DNA of 36,537 nt from Clostridiaceae bacterium. GTDB lineage: Bacteria > Bacillota > Clostridia > Oscillospirales > Acutalibacteraceae. Shown one piece after another: positions 1 to 7,220 of the stretch; the stretch's first letter is position 1, and each line of letters opens with the position of its first letter. The DNA lies in assembly GCA_016292455.1 (NCBI GenBank), contig JAEDIL010000006.1, positions 1 through 36,537 of the forward strand, read 5' to 3'. Both the position numbers and the translations under genes were made by a program. The notes below the pieces were generated by a model. That model saw nothing but the letters and a program-made list of their open reading frames with translations, was not told the DNA's origin and searched no databases.

Positions 1-54
1 TGCAAGTAAGATGTGCATCAAAGCGTATGCTGTGATTTATTCAGAGGTTCCTTA
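1..54 (+). repeat. Direct repeat copy 1 (truncated by window start)
   Basis: These 54 bases recur at 31315-31368 in the same orientation with one mismatch (position 11). Both copies are open in one + frame that ends a codon or so later at a stop (TAA at 53-55 here, TAG in the other copy), with the shared C-terminal peptide CIKAYAVIYSEVP. This could be the 3' end of a small multicopy gene or the tail of a mobile element. I do not recognise the protein. Confidence 0.75.
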
Positions 55-60
55 AGTATA

Positions 61-98
61 AGTGCCACCGCACGACTGAAATGTTGCGCGGTGGTGCT
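61..98 (+). terminator. Hairpin terminator after repeat copy 1
   Basis: An 11-bp stem (61-71 with 88-98, two G-U pairs) is followed by a short T-containing stretch. It probably ends a + strand transcript entering from before the window. Confidence 0.5.
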
Positions 99-205
99 GT
101 TATTTCACTTCATAGGTTTCAATTTTCGTTTCAGAGGTTTCCGCCGCAGCGTCAAAAATTTCTCTTTCGCAAAGCAATACACCCTCAGAAAAAACTCAGC
201 CAGAC

Positions 206-244
206 AAAAAAACAGCCGCAAACCCCAAAAAGGTTTGTCGGCCG
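206..244 (-). terminator. Intrinsic terminator of the 78-aa secreted peptide gene
   Basis: Read on the minus strand, a GC-rich stem (GCCG..CAAACC pairing with GGTTTG.CGGC) is followed by seven T residues. It lies about 30 bases past the stop codon at 275. Confidence 0.75.
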
Positions 245-274
245 TTCAAATTCTGTTCAGCGTTGAATTATAAA

Positions 275-511
275 TCAAAGAGCAATACTGACCTTGATTC
301 CAAGCTTGAAAAGAATTTTTGCAATAACCTGCTTCAAACGTGCAATGAGTTCAACGAGCCAACCGGGAAGATTGTTTTCCTTTTCAGCTGAATCGTCAGC
401 AGCGGCGGCTGTTGTTGTGACAACGTCCTCAGAAGCAGCAAAAACAGCAACACTCATAACCGAGAAGATCATGAGAGCAGCAAGAAGAACTGCCAAAAGC
501 TTTTTCATCAT
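275..511 (-). CDS. Small secreted protein with C-terminal amphipathic helix (peptide family A)
   Basis: I do not recognise a named family. The 78-aa product has a signal peptide over about residues 1-26 (KKLLAVLLAALMIFSVMSVA, then an AxA-like site), a Thr/Ala/Asp-rich spacer to about residue 48, and a hydrophobic amphipathic helix to the end (PGWLVELIARLK, then KILFKLGIK). That helix is clearly paralogous to the 29-aa peptide encoded at 755-844. The start is set at the ATG at 511 because AAAGGAG lies six bases upstream; a TTG one codon earlier and a second ATG one codon later are alternatives. It has its own promoter (576-605) and terminator (206-244), so it is a monocistronic unit. A membrane-active or signalling peptide is conceivable, but function is unknown. 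Confidence 0.85.
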   Translation of the reverse strand: MMKKLLAVLLAALMIFSVMSVAVFAASEDVVTTTAAAADDSAEKENNLPGWLVELIARLKQVIAKILFKLGIKVSIAL

Positions 512-575
512 CAAGCGCTCCTTTCATAGAATCAACCCATATTCATCCAAATCAGGCAGGAACAGGGTCAGCTTT

Positions 576-605
576 ATCATAATATACCGCAGTGCAAAAA
601 GTCAA
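576..605 (-). promoter_or_regulatory. Sigma-A promoter for the 78-aa secreted peptide
   Basis: On the minus strand, TTGACT (600-605) and TATGAT (576-581) are separated by 18 bases. They lie 65 bases upstream of the start codon. Confidence 0.7.
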
Positions 606-660
606 TTAAAAGTAATAAAAAATCACACTGCACAATATCTGTCGGTTATCATGCAGAAAA

Positions 661-698
661 CAGCCGTCAACCGGATTCCGGAATCCTGCTGACGGCTG
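661..698 (-). terminator. Terminator of the 29-aa peptide gene
   Basis: A 9-bp stem (CAGCCGTCA with TGACGGCTG) encloses a second perfect inverted repeat (GGATTCC/GGAATCC). On the minus strand it is followed by TTTTC. It lies about 57 bases past the stop at 755. Confidence 0.7.
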
Positions 699-754
699 CG
701 CTTTTGTTTATTCGGTTTTCTGCGCAAAAGCGCGTACCACAAATCGGTTATTAC

Positions 755-844
755 TCAGAACAGGATTTTCAGGCCGAGTTTAAGCAGAATCTTGCTGAAT
801 ACAAAACCGAGGTGGGGAATAAGTTCAGCGAGCCATGACGGCAT
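755..844 (-). CDS. 29-aa leaderless amphipathic peptide (peptide family A)
   Basis: The product is 29 residues with no signal peptide, starting MPSWLAELIPHL and ending KILLKLGLKILF. It is cationic, hydrophobic and helical in pattern. It aligns residue for residue with the last 30 residues of the 78-aa secreted protein encoded at 275-511 (PSWLAELI/PGWLVELI; KILLKLGLK/KILFKLGIK). Although too short for usual gene calling, the expression signals are strong: TTGACA-17-TATTAT promoter (895-923), a 17-base palindrome in the leader (870-886), AAGGAG ten bases before ATG, and a terminator (661-698). By analogy it resembles leaderless bacteriocins or phenol-soluble-modulin-type peptides, but nothing in the sequence proves that role. 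Confidence 0.8.
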   Translation of the reverse strand: MPSWLAELIPHLGFVFSKILLKLGLKILF

Positions 845-869
845 AACGTATCCACTCCTTAAATATTTT

Positions 870-886
870 CAGAAGAACTTCTTCTG
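870..886. promoter_or_regulatory. Perfect palindrome in the leader of the 29-aa peptide gene
   Basis: CAGAAGAA and TTCTTCTG flank a single base, between the -10 box (895-900) and the ribosome site (855-860). It is either an operator at the transcription start or a 5' RNA stem-loop. Confidence 0.65.
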
Positions 887-894
887 TCAGCTAA

Positions 895-923
895 ATAATA
901 CAACATTTGTCGGTTATTGTCAA
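895..923 (-). promoter_or_regulatory. Sigma-A promoter for the 29-aa peptide
   Basis: On the minus strand a perfect TTGACA (918-923) is separated by 17 bases from TATTAT (895-900). Confidence 0.85.
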
Positions 924-924
924 T

Positions 925-942
925 AAAAAATGAACATTTTTT
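925..942. terminator. AT-rich hairpin after the secreted hydrolase gene
   Basis: An A6TG/CAT6 inverted repeat lies 8 bases past the stop at 950. It is AT-only apart from one pair, so its strength as a terminator is doubtful. It overlaps the spacer just before the -35 box of the next gene. Confidence 0.35.
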
Positions 943-949
943 TAACAAA

Positions 950-2476
950 TCACTTTAAACCAAGAAGCTTTCTGACAATTTCCATGAATATTGTGAAAAA
1001 CGAAAGGATTTTTGAAAAATAGCCCGGTTCCTTGTTGGGTTCATCCTTAGAGGTGTCCGGTCTTGTGACAGCCGAAACCGCTTTTGTCGATTTGTCATAC
1101 TTCATGAACTGCGGATACTTCGAATTGCTCAGAACAGTATACTGCGTTTTTGAGCCGAAAATTTTCATAATGAGCTTATTGACCGAAGCCGGGAAAGTCT
1201 CATGCCCCAGGTCTTTGATGAACCATGTATAGTCCGGGAAAACACAGGAGGACGCATCAACAATCAGATCAGGCGACAAATACTTATCCTTTCCTGCGTT
1301 TTCAAGGTAGGTGATATAGCCGGAGCTGAGTGTTTTTTCCATATTGGCGCAGGTTGCTCCCATGGATGCGCTTTCAACCTCAACCAGGTTATCAGCCTGT
1401 TTAAGACAGTTGGTGAAAAGCGGCGGCATAGCCTGATTATACTTTGTGATATTCACAATTTTCAGACCATTTTTCTTACATTTTTTCAGTGTCTGCGGAA
1501 GCTTTTTGAAAACCTTGTTATGATAGTTATCTATTTTGGCAATAAGCTTTTCATACTTCTGCATATTATCGCCGAAAAGAACCTTTTTTGCCTCTTCATA
1601 GTAATCATCGCGAATCATTGCCCAATATCCCGGGCAGGTTCCGTAAACAGCGAGAACAATGCGCGGATAAAGTGTTTTGGCAACGTTTGCATAAATCGAG
1701 CTGACGGTCTGGGTGCCCAGTTGAAATGTGCTTGTAACGTATGCAAGCTTTATCGCAAGTTTCATTATGTCTGAAAGCTCGTCTTCCATATCAGTCAGTG
1801 CATAGCGCTGCAAAGCGTCGCTGTCAAATTTAATGTCGCCGGCAAAAAAGCAGCTGATAGGAATAACGCCCTGGGCGGCAGAAGCGTAATAGAGCAGTGT
1901 GTCAACCTTGCTGCAACCGTATTTTGTCAGGAAGGCCGAAACGATTGTTCCGCCGAGACAACGACCGACAAGCTGAACTTTTTTCTTTCCGGTTGCGGCA
2001 AGAACCTTGTCTATGTATGAATTGAGCTTTTTCGCATTGACAAACGGGTCAATACGGCTGTCATAGTAGAAATAATAATCCGTCAAGGTGAAGCCGGAGG
2101 TCTTTTTCTTCGGCTCGTCATTTTCTCTTACATAGGAGCCGTTTGAAATTTCGCCGTTTTCATCAAGAGGAAAGTCCTTGAATTTTTGCAGAACAATGTT
2201 ATATATTGCATCGCCGTAATGCGACCAGTTACCGCTTGCAACACTCAGTGCAAAGGATTTTGTGAGCTGATCCATGTTTTTTTCAATCAGCGTGTCAATA
2301 CCGCCGGACGGGTGGATTTTTTTGCCGTTTTTATCGTATATCGGGCTGTTCTTACCGATAACGTAAATAATGGGCAGATCGTTGACGGTTGCAGCCGAAA
2401 ACGACGGAACAAGAACAGCAGCAATCATGATGAAAGCAAGCATCAAGGAAAGAACACGTTTTAAAACCTTTTTCAT
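950..2476 (-). CDS. Secreted alpha/beta-hydrolase with PHA-synthase-like Cys nucleophile box
   Basis: The 508-aa protein has a signal peptide (residues 1-28, ending SFSA) and an alpha/beta-hydrolase core. The nucleophile elbow reads VGRCLGGT (about 170-177), with Cys173 where lipases carry Ser; G-x-C-x-G-G is the box known from polyhydroxyalkanoate synthases. Later acidic residues (Asp403 or Asp407) and His425 in DLGHE could complete a Cys-Asp-His triad. PHA synthases are cytoplasmic, so a secreted version is odd; a lipase, thioesterase or acyltransferase role is equally possible. The C-terminus is an amphipathic helix (FSKILSFFTIFMEIVRKLLG) like those of the small peptides nearby. Start is fixed by AGGAGG eight bases before ATG. 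Confidence 0.75.
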   Translation of the reverse strand: MKKVLKRVLSLMLAFIMIAAVLVPSFSAATVNDLPIIYVIGKNSPIYDKNGKKIHPSGGIDTLIEKNMDQLTKSFALSVASGNWSHYGDAIYNIVLQKFKDFPLDENGEISNGSYVRENDEPKKKTSGFTLTDYYFYYDSRIDPFVNAKKLNSYIDKVLAATGKKKVQLVGRCLGGTIVSAFLTKYGCSKVDTLLYYASAAQGVIPISCFFAGDIKFDSDALQRYALTDMEDELSDIMKLAIKLAYVTSTFQLGTQTVSSIYANVAKTLYPRIVLAVYGTCPGYWAMIRDDYYEEAKKVLFGDNMQKYEKLIAKIDNYHNKVFKKLPQTLKKCKKNGLKIVNITKYNQAMPPLFTNCLKQADNLVEVESASMGATCANMEKTLSSGYITYLENAGKDKYLSPDLIVDASSCVFPDYTWFIKDLGHETFPASVNKLIMKIFGSKTQYTVLSNSKYPQFMKYDKSTKAVSAVTRPDTSKDEPNKEPGYFSKILSFFTIFMEIVRKLLGLK

Positions 2477-2531
2477 AATTCTGACCTCCTATTCAGGCTA
2501 TATTAACTAATAGCTACCCTTATACCAATCT

Positions 2532-2560
2532 ATCCTAACACAAAAAACCGTTTTTTTCAA
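2532..2560 (-). promoter_or_regulatory. Sigma-A promoter for the secreted hydrolase
   Basis: On the minus strand TTGAAA (2555-2560) is separated by 17 bases from TAGGAT (2532-2537), 55 bases upstream of the ATG. Confidence 0.65.
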
Positions 2561-2583
2561 GTTTAGTGCGCAAAAAGGCAAAG

Positions 2584-2611
2584 AAGGGGGAACTTTAAAA
2601 AATCCCCCCTT
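2584..2611 (-). terminator. Terminator of the condensation protein-ACP operon
   Basis: A 7-bp stem (AAGGGGG with CCCCCTT) has an AT-rich loop and is followed on the minus strand by TTCTTTG. It lies 19 bases past the ACP stop codon. Confidence 0.65.
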
Positions 2612-2629
2612 AATAAAATGTGTGTAAAA

Positions 2630-2860
2630 TTATGCATTCATGTATTTTTCAATGAGTTTGATAGTATCGCCGACAGTTTCAATTCCGAGAGCTTCACGGT
2701 CAGGAATTTCAACGCCGAACTCATCTTCAATGGCAACAGCCATATTGATAAGTTCAAGGGAGTTGAGACCGAGCTCGGTTCTGATGTTGGTTTCCTCCGT
2801 AATCTTTTCGGCAGGAATGTCAGCGTATTCGCAAATTACTTTTCTGAGTCTTTCAAGCAT
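2630..2860 (-). CDS. Acyl/peptidyl carrier protein
   Basis: The 76-aa protein has the full four-helix carrier layout. The phosphopantetheine attachment site is in LGLNSLELI (Ser34), followed by the typical acidic helix (AVAIEDEFGVEIPD). It lies 20 bases downstream of the condensation-domain gene on the same strand, so the two are probably co-transcribed. Standalone carriers of this kind load acyl or aminoacyl groups for a partner enzyme; no adenylation or ketosynthase gene is visible in the window, so this is unlikely to be the housekeeping fatty-acid ACP. AAAGGAG lies ten bases before the ATG. Confidence 0.9.
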   Translation of the reverse strand: MLERLRKVICEYADIPAEKITEETNIRTELGLNSLELINMAVAIEDEFGVEIPDREALGIETVGDTIKLIEKYMNA

Positions 2861-2880
2861 TGATAAGCATCTCCTTTAAA

Positions 2881-4278
2881 TTATGTTATACTGTCGAGAA
2901 GTGTGCCGATTTTAATTTCAGGATTTTCAATGCCGGCAAGAACAACTCTGACAGCGTTTTCGTGAAGTCTATTGATGTCATCTGCGGTTGCAAGCTTTAC
3001 GCGGTACATATATTCACACTTGATTCCCTGAGTTTCAGGGTCGGGATGAGTAATGACATAAAGCGGAGTGAAGTAGCGTCCGAGGTTATAGCCGCGGAAG
3101 TCAAACTTGAACGGAGCAACCGGACCTATCGGAACAGGTATCCACGAGAACATCATGCAGGCAGGGCCCTGGATCATGTTGTAGTTATAGATTTCTCTTG
3201 AAAGGTTGAGCGCAAGTCCGTAAGGATAGGCCGAATGGAGGAACAGCTTTGACCTTGTCTGAGTAATTTCATCAAGAGCCTGAGAAAAAGTGAAATCCTC
3301 GGGAATAATTGTTCTCAGCTGGAGCGGCTGAGTGATGCAGCCACCCATGTTCTTTTCCTTGTTCGTTGCACGCTTGCTGCAAAGTGACTGAATGAATACG
3401 TCCGGAGTTCTGTAATTGACAGCCGAGCAATATGTTCTCAGACCGAGCTGCAACAGGCTTTCCGGTGCAATCTTCTTTTCAAGGCAGTAATCAAAAATCT
3501 TCTTTGCGTCCTCGGCGGAGATTTGCCTGACTATCATGTCGCACTTGTCATAAAGCGGATTGTATGCCGGGGGGACACGAAGATCGGGGTTCTTTTTCTT
3601 CTTGCGGTATTTTTCAAGGAATTCCGGACCATGAACATTTGCATGGAACGGTTCGCCGCCTTTGAGGAAATAACGGGCGTAAAACTCCCGGTGCTTAGCC
3701 ATTTTCTTTTTATCAGAAAGTCTGGCAAACTCTTCTTTTATGTAGTCTTCAAACTTATTTAGCGGAGCAGGCATCTCTGTGCCCTCAATAAGAGCCCTAT
3801 AAACCCTGAAAAGGTCGGCAAGAGTGATAATGATTCCCATTGCGTCAAGATTCAGGTGGCTGACAACAAGGTAAATTCCGCTTCCGACGCCTTCGGTTTT
3901 GAAGAAGAATACCCTGAAAATTTCATCTTTCAGGAAATAGACCGGCTTCTGAGCGTCCTTTGAAAAGAAAGCCTCCTGCTCTTCAATATTCTTGAAGCGC
4001 TTGACCTCAATATTTTCAACGCAGAAGCTATCAAGAAAATACTGCTTAATCTGCTTGTCAACAACAGCAAAACGAATACGCAGACTGTCGTTGCGTTCAA
4101 TTTCAATGTTAAACGCTCTTCTGAGAACATTAAAATCAAGATCTTTTTCAACCGAAAAAGAAATCGGTATCTGAGTGAGCTGCTTGTGAAAGCTGTATTT
4201 GACCATCATATACATCGTCTGCTGAGACGGAATGAGGTCATAAAGCTTTTCAGGAAGTTGTTTTTTTCCGTTTTTCAT
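2881..4278 (-). CDS. Condensation-domain / acyltransferase-like protein
   Basis: The 465-aa protein is about the size of one NRPS condensation domain. It has the diagnostic motif VSHLNLDAMG (His141 and Asp145), a variant of HHxxxDG in which the first His is Ser. That family (condensation, PapA, WS/DGAT and alcohol acetyltransferases) moves an acyl group from a carrier protein to an amine or hydroxyl acceptor. The ACP gene lies directly downstream, so the pair plausibly makes an acylated small molecule or lipid. Start is placed at the ATG at 4278 behind AGAAG; a GTG three codons upstream is an alternative. The acceptor is unknown. Confidence 0.8.
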   Translation of the reverse strand: MKNGKKQLPEKLYDLIPSQQTMYMMVKYSFHKQLTQIPISFSVEKDLDFNVLRRAFNIEIERNDSLRIRFAVVDKQIKQYFLDSFCVENIEVKRFKNIEEQEAFFSKDAQKPVYFLKDEIFRVFFFKTEGVGSGIYLVVSHLNLDAMGIIITLADLFRVYRALIEGTEMPAPLNKFEDYIKEEFARLSDKKKMAKHREFYARYFLKGGEPFHANVHGPEFLEKYRKKKKNPDLRVPPAYNPLYDKCDMIVRQISAEDAKKIFDYCLEKKIAPESLLQLGLRTYCSAVNYRTPDVFIQSLCSKRATNKEKNMGGCITQPLQLRTIIPEDFTFSQALDEITQTRSKLFLHSAYPYGLALNLSREIYNYNMIQGPACMMFSWIPVPIGPVAPFKFDFRGYNLGRYFTPLYVITHPDPETQGIKCEYMYRVKLATADDINRLHENAVRVVLAGIENPEIKIGTLLDSIT

Positions 4279-4312
4279 TGTTTTCACTTCTTTCAGAAAT
4301 ACTGTTACTGAT

Positions 4313-4341
4313 ATGATAGCACAGAGAAATAGTCAAGTCAA
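4313..4341 (-). promoter_or_regulatory. Sigma-A promoter for the condensation protein-ACP operon
   Basis: On the minus strand TTGACT (4336-4341) is separated by 17 bases from TATCAT (4313-4318), 34 bases upstream of the start codon. Confidence 0.7.
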
Positions 4342-4434
4342 CAAATGCGACCGACAAAAAAAACTGCGGAATGTAACAATTTCTGTCACTGTGTCACAAA
4401 TCAAACGTCTTGTTCGATTGTGTGAAAATATCAC

Positions 4435-6180
4435 TCATCTGACCTCAGCAGCAAGCTGTTCATAGCTATTCATAAGGAAAGAAGCGGTGTTCTTTCCGAG
4501 AGAAAGAGTCTCCTGATAATGGTTAAAGAAAAGCCCCATGCAGTAATCGTTATCCGGAACAATATAACCGATTGAATCATTGGCAAGGCCGAAAACAATT
4601 GCGTCTTTGCCGAAAAGCTCAAAGACGGTTTTTTCGCTGAAATCCTCTTTGTTTATTGAACCGTCCTTTGTGAGGGAAGCTCCACCGGCAACAAGGTCCT
4701 GACTGACTTCACCCGGCATCATCACAACCTTGTGAGAACCCAACTGAACATATCCGATTTCGGTCGGGAGGAAGTAGTTTTTTCCGTTTTTGATAAGCGT
4801 ATGGTTAACAAGTCTTAGCTTTCCGGAAACAAGAACAACATTGTTCGTGACCGGAGTGATGATAGATTTGACTCTGACGTTGAGAAGAGGTTCAACCTTT
4901 TCTTCACTGACCGGCTGCCAGTTCTTATACCAAAGGGTGTAGTTTTCGGAATTCATCTGTTCCTCGGTGTCTCCTGTGGAAGAAAGGAACGGATCGGACT
5001 TGATTTCTTCCTCTGTCATATTCATGGCAAGCAGAATTCTGCCGATTTCTCTGCCATAGCGGATTGAAATATCAACGCGGCGCGGAAGATTGATTCCGTC
5101 GTTCGTCGGTGTTCTGCCGATATAGATTCCGCAGATTGCTCCGTTGAAGAACATGAAGTTATAGCCGGCTTTGTTCAGCGTTTCGCCGATGTAGTAAACA
5201 TAGTCGCCGGAAAGAATCTGTCCGTTTGCGTCGTCGCCTTTGACAGGAAGACCGACAACGTCGGGATGAGCCGCCATATTGGCAATAATTGTAGGTGTTG
5301 AACCGTCATAGGGAGTGAAGGTGAACTTTGTCAGCTCGCTCAGAACGGCAGTTGCAGAAGTTCTGTTTTTGTTGTTGAAATATTCGCCGCCAAGATCCTT
5401 CCGGGAGAAAGTCAGCTCACCCGTTTTCATTGAAGAGACGGCTTCTTCAACAGAAAGAGCGACTCTTTCAAAAAGGAACTGCATATACTTTTCATCAACA
5501 CCCTTCTGAACCTCGCCGAGTCCGGCGTAAGCAGAAAGGAGATTTCCCGGGATTCTTCTAAGCATCTGAGTCCACAGTCCCTGAGTGTCAATACAGGAAT
5601 GGCAATGCGTTGAAAAAATATTGATTGAATTGATATTGTTCACGGCAGCAAAATCCGCAAGCCTTGCGCGGATTTCGCGGACGTCTGTATTGGACATTCC
5701 GATGCAGTCTATGGTTGCAAAAACCGAGGTTCCGCGACCGCTTCCGTCAGAAAGTGCAATTGTTCTGACTTTCATGTCGTCATAAACATCCTTGACCTTG
5801 TTTGAAAGTCCGTTGTCAAAAGACACAAAGCCGCCGAGATAAAGATTATATTCATCGCGGTTCTCGGGAACAAGACTCTGCGTGTCATAGCCGAGCGACC
5901 AGCATGCGCCCGCGGCAGGCTCGGAAAGGAATTCATCAGTTCCGGAAAAAAAGTCGCTGAGAACAAAATCGTTCATGTCAACAGCAACGCCCTTGTCCGT
6001 TATACTGCGGTTAATAAAGCCTGTCAGAGTTTCCATAACTGCGCCGATAACCTTGTTCAGAGCGTCTTTCATGTAACCGGTGAAAGCCTCTGATCCGTCA
6101 GCGGCAAATGCCGGTGTTGCTGTAACAGAGAACAGCATAACAACGGCAATCACAACTGATATGATTTTTTTCTTCGTCAT
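4435..6180 (-). CDS. Secreted neutral/alkaline ceramidase-like enzyme, copy 1
   Basis: The 581-aa protein has a signal peptide (1-27, ending AFA). The four zinc-ligand motifs known from bacterial neutral ceramidase are all recognisable: STHCHS (His192/His194), AAHPD (His305), PGE (Glu491) and NDSIGY (Tyr539). The stretch that carries the catalytic Ser in classic ceramidases (GDVSPN) reads FFNGAICGIY (about 345-353) here, so the nucleophile is not conserved and the substrate may differ. Residues 35-60 form an amphipathic helix just after the signal peptide. A diverged paralog lies at 23518-25161. It probably acts outside the cell on an amide-linked lipid or related substrate. Confidence 0.75.
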   Translation of the reverse strand: MTKKKIISVVIAVVMLFSVTATPAFAADGSEAFTGYMKDALNKVIGAVMETLTGFINRSITDKGVAVDMNDFVLSDFFSGTDEFLSEPAAGACWSLGYDTQSLVPENRDEYNLYLGGFVSFDNGLSNKVKDVYDDMKVRTIALSDGSGRGTSVFATIDCIGMSNTDVREIRARLADFAAVNNINSINIFSTHCHSCIDTQGLWTQMLRRIPGNLLSAYAGLGEVQKGVDEKYMQFLFERVALSVEEAVSSMKTGELTFSRKDLGGEYFNNKNRTSATAVLSELTKFTFTPYDGSTPTIIANMAAHPDVVGLPVKGDDANGQILSGDYVYYIGETLNKAGYNFMFFNGAICGIYIGRTPTNDGINLPRRVDISIRYGREIGRILLAMNMTEEEIKSDPFLSSTGDTEEQMNSENYTLWYKNWQPVSEEKVEPLLNVRVKSIITPVTNNVVLVSGKLRLVNHTLIKNGKNYFLPTEIGYVQLGSHKVVMMPGEVSQDLVAGGASLTKDGSINKEDFSEKTVFELFGKDAIVFGLANDSIGYIVPDNDYCMGLFFNHYQETLSLGKNTASFLMNSYEQLAAEVR

Positions 6181-6409
6181 TATATTCTCTCCTTGTCATA
6201 AAGACTGATTATATTATCTCACATAAGCACATTTTGTTGTTTTTCTATTGGAAAAATAAACAGATTTTCCCTCATTTTTGTTACATCTGAGGCAAAAAAG
6301 TTTTAATTTCACTTGTATAATAGCACTAAGCCAAAGAGTGTTAAGTCTTTATACCAAAAAGCATTTGTTCACAGGTCTCTTTTAAAACCGGGCAGAAAAA
6401 GCAAAAAAG

Positions 6410-6967
6410 TCAATCCCCCACCGTGTTGCCGCAATCAGGACAGCCTATGTACTTTTCAAGGCAGACCAGCCTGACATTTGGAATTCCGTTGAATTCGCAG
6501 GAAACAATTCCGATTTCCTCATACCCGAGCTTACGGTACATTGCCCTTGCGTTGAGATTCACCGCATTGGTGTCCATTCTCAGCTCGCGGCAGCCGTTTT
6601 TCTCTGCATAAGCTTCATAGAAAGCAACAAAACTCCTTCCGTAGCCCTTTCTTTTCTCCGACGGTTCAACAACAAGGGTGTGAAGCACCATGACTTCGTT
6701 TTTTTCCGCGCTGTGCTTCCACGCGGCTTCAATATAACACGGAACCTGAACCTTGTTGATTATTGCCGCGGCAACTGTTTTTCCCTCGTCCTGCATCACG
6801 AACAGATCGTTTCTCTCAAAAGAATCCGTGGCGGTTTTTCTGACCGGATAAATGTTTTTTATCCATCCGGTTGAAATTGCGCCTCTTTCTTCTTCGACGT
6901 GAATGTGCTCATAGATTTTTGCAACATCGTCAAGGTCTTCCTGCACCGCTTTTCTGACAACCACCAT
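6410..6967 (-). CDS. GNAT-family N-acetyltransferase
   Basis: The 185-aa protein contains the acetyl-CoA binding signature of GNAT enzymes (VEPSEKRKGYGRSFV, about residues 115-129) followed by the typical MYRKLGYEEIG segment. Its C-terminus carries a CPDC pair, perhaps a metal site. It starts 29 bases after the stop codon of the cysteine hydrolase stump (6997-7131), so it was probably the second gene of that operon before the upstream gene was cut. AGGAG lies nine bases before the ATG. The acceptor is unknown. Confidence 0.85.
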   Translation of the reverse strand: MVVVRKAVQEDLDDVAKIYEHIHVEEERGAISTGWIKNIYPVRKTATDSFERNDLFVMQDEGKTVAAAIINKVQVPCYIEAAWKHSAEKNEVMVLHTLVVEPSEKRKGYGRSFVAFYEAYAEKNGCRELRMDTNAVNLNARAMYRKLGYEEIGIVSCEFNGIPNVRLVCLEKYIGCPDCGNTVGD

Positions 6968-6996
6968 AAATTAACGCTCCTGTTTTAACTTGTTAA

Positions 6997-7131
6997 TTAT
7001 CCGACAAGCTCTTTAATTTTCACAAGCTCACAGCCCTTGCTCTCATAATAGCGCAGCATCTCTTCAATCTTTGTTTTATCGTAGCTTGTGACGCAGTCTG
7101 AAAGAACGTGAACCGCGTAGCCGGACTTCAA
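6997..7131 (-). pseudogene. C-terminal stump of an isochorismatase-family cysteine hydrolase
   Basis: The last 44 codons of a cysteine hydrolase remain in frame: GYAVHVLSDCVTSYD and MLRYYESKGCELV are typical of the end of this family (full proteins are about 170-200 aa). Upstream of about 7131 the frame stays open but the sequence stops resembling the family and runs into two hairpins and the end of the PolC-DnaB gene. The N-terminal part, with the catalytic Asp-Lys-Cys residues, is not found elsewhere in the window. It was therefore probably lost when the neighbouring cassette inserted. Confidence 0.7.
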
Positions 7132-7162
7132 TCGTTCGGGCTGTCTGCCTCGCAGAGCGCAC

Positions 7163-7208
7163 ATACAGGGCTTGCCCCTGTATAGAAGTACGCCCTTGTT
7201 ACCAAGGG
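7163..7208. repeat. Two adjacent perfect hairpins at the cassette edge
   Basis: ATACAGGG/CCCTGTAT (7163-7170 and 7176-7183, 5-base loop) and CCCTTG/CAAGGG (7193-7198 and 7203-7208, 4-base loop) are 9 bases apart. They lie between the cassette's last gene and the truncated hydrolase. They could be a terminator, a transposon or recombination end, or a single-strand origin; no long T-tract follows. Confidence 0.6.
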
Positions 7209-7220
7209 ATTTTACTCCGC

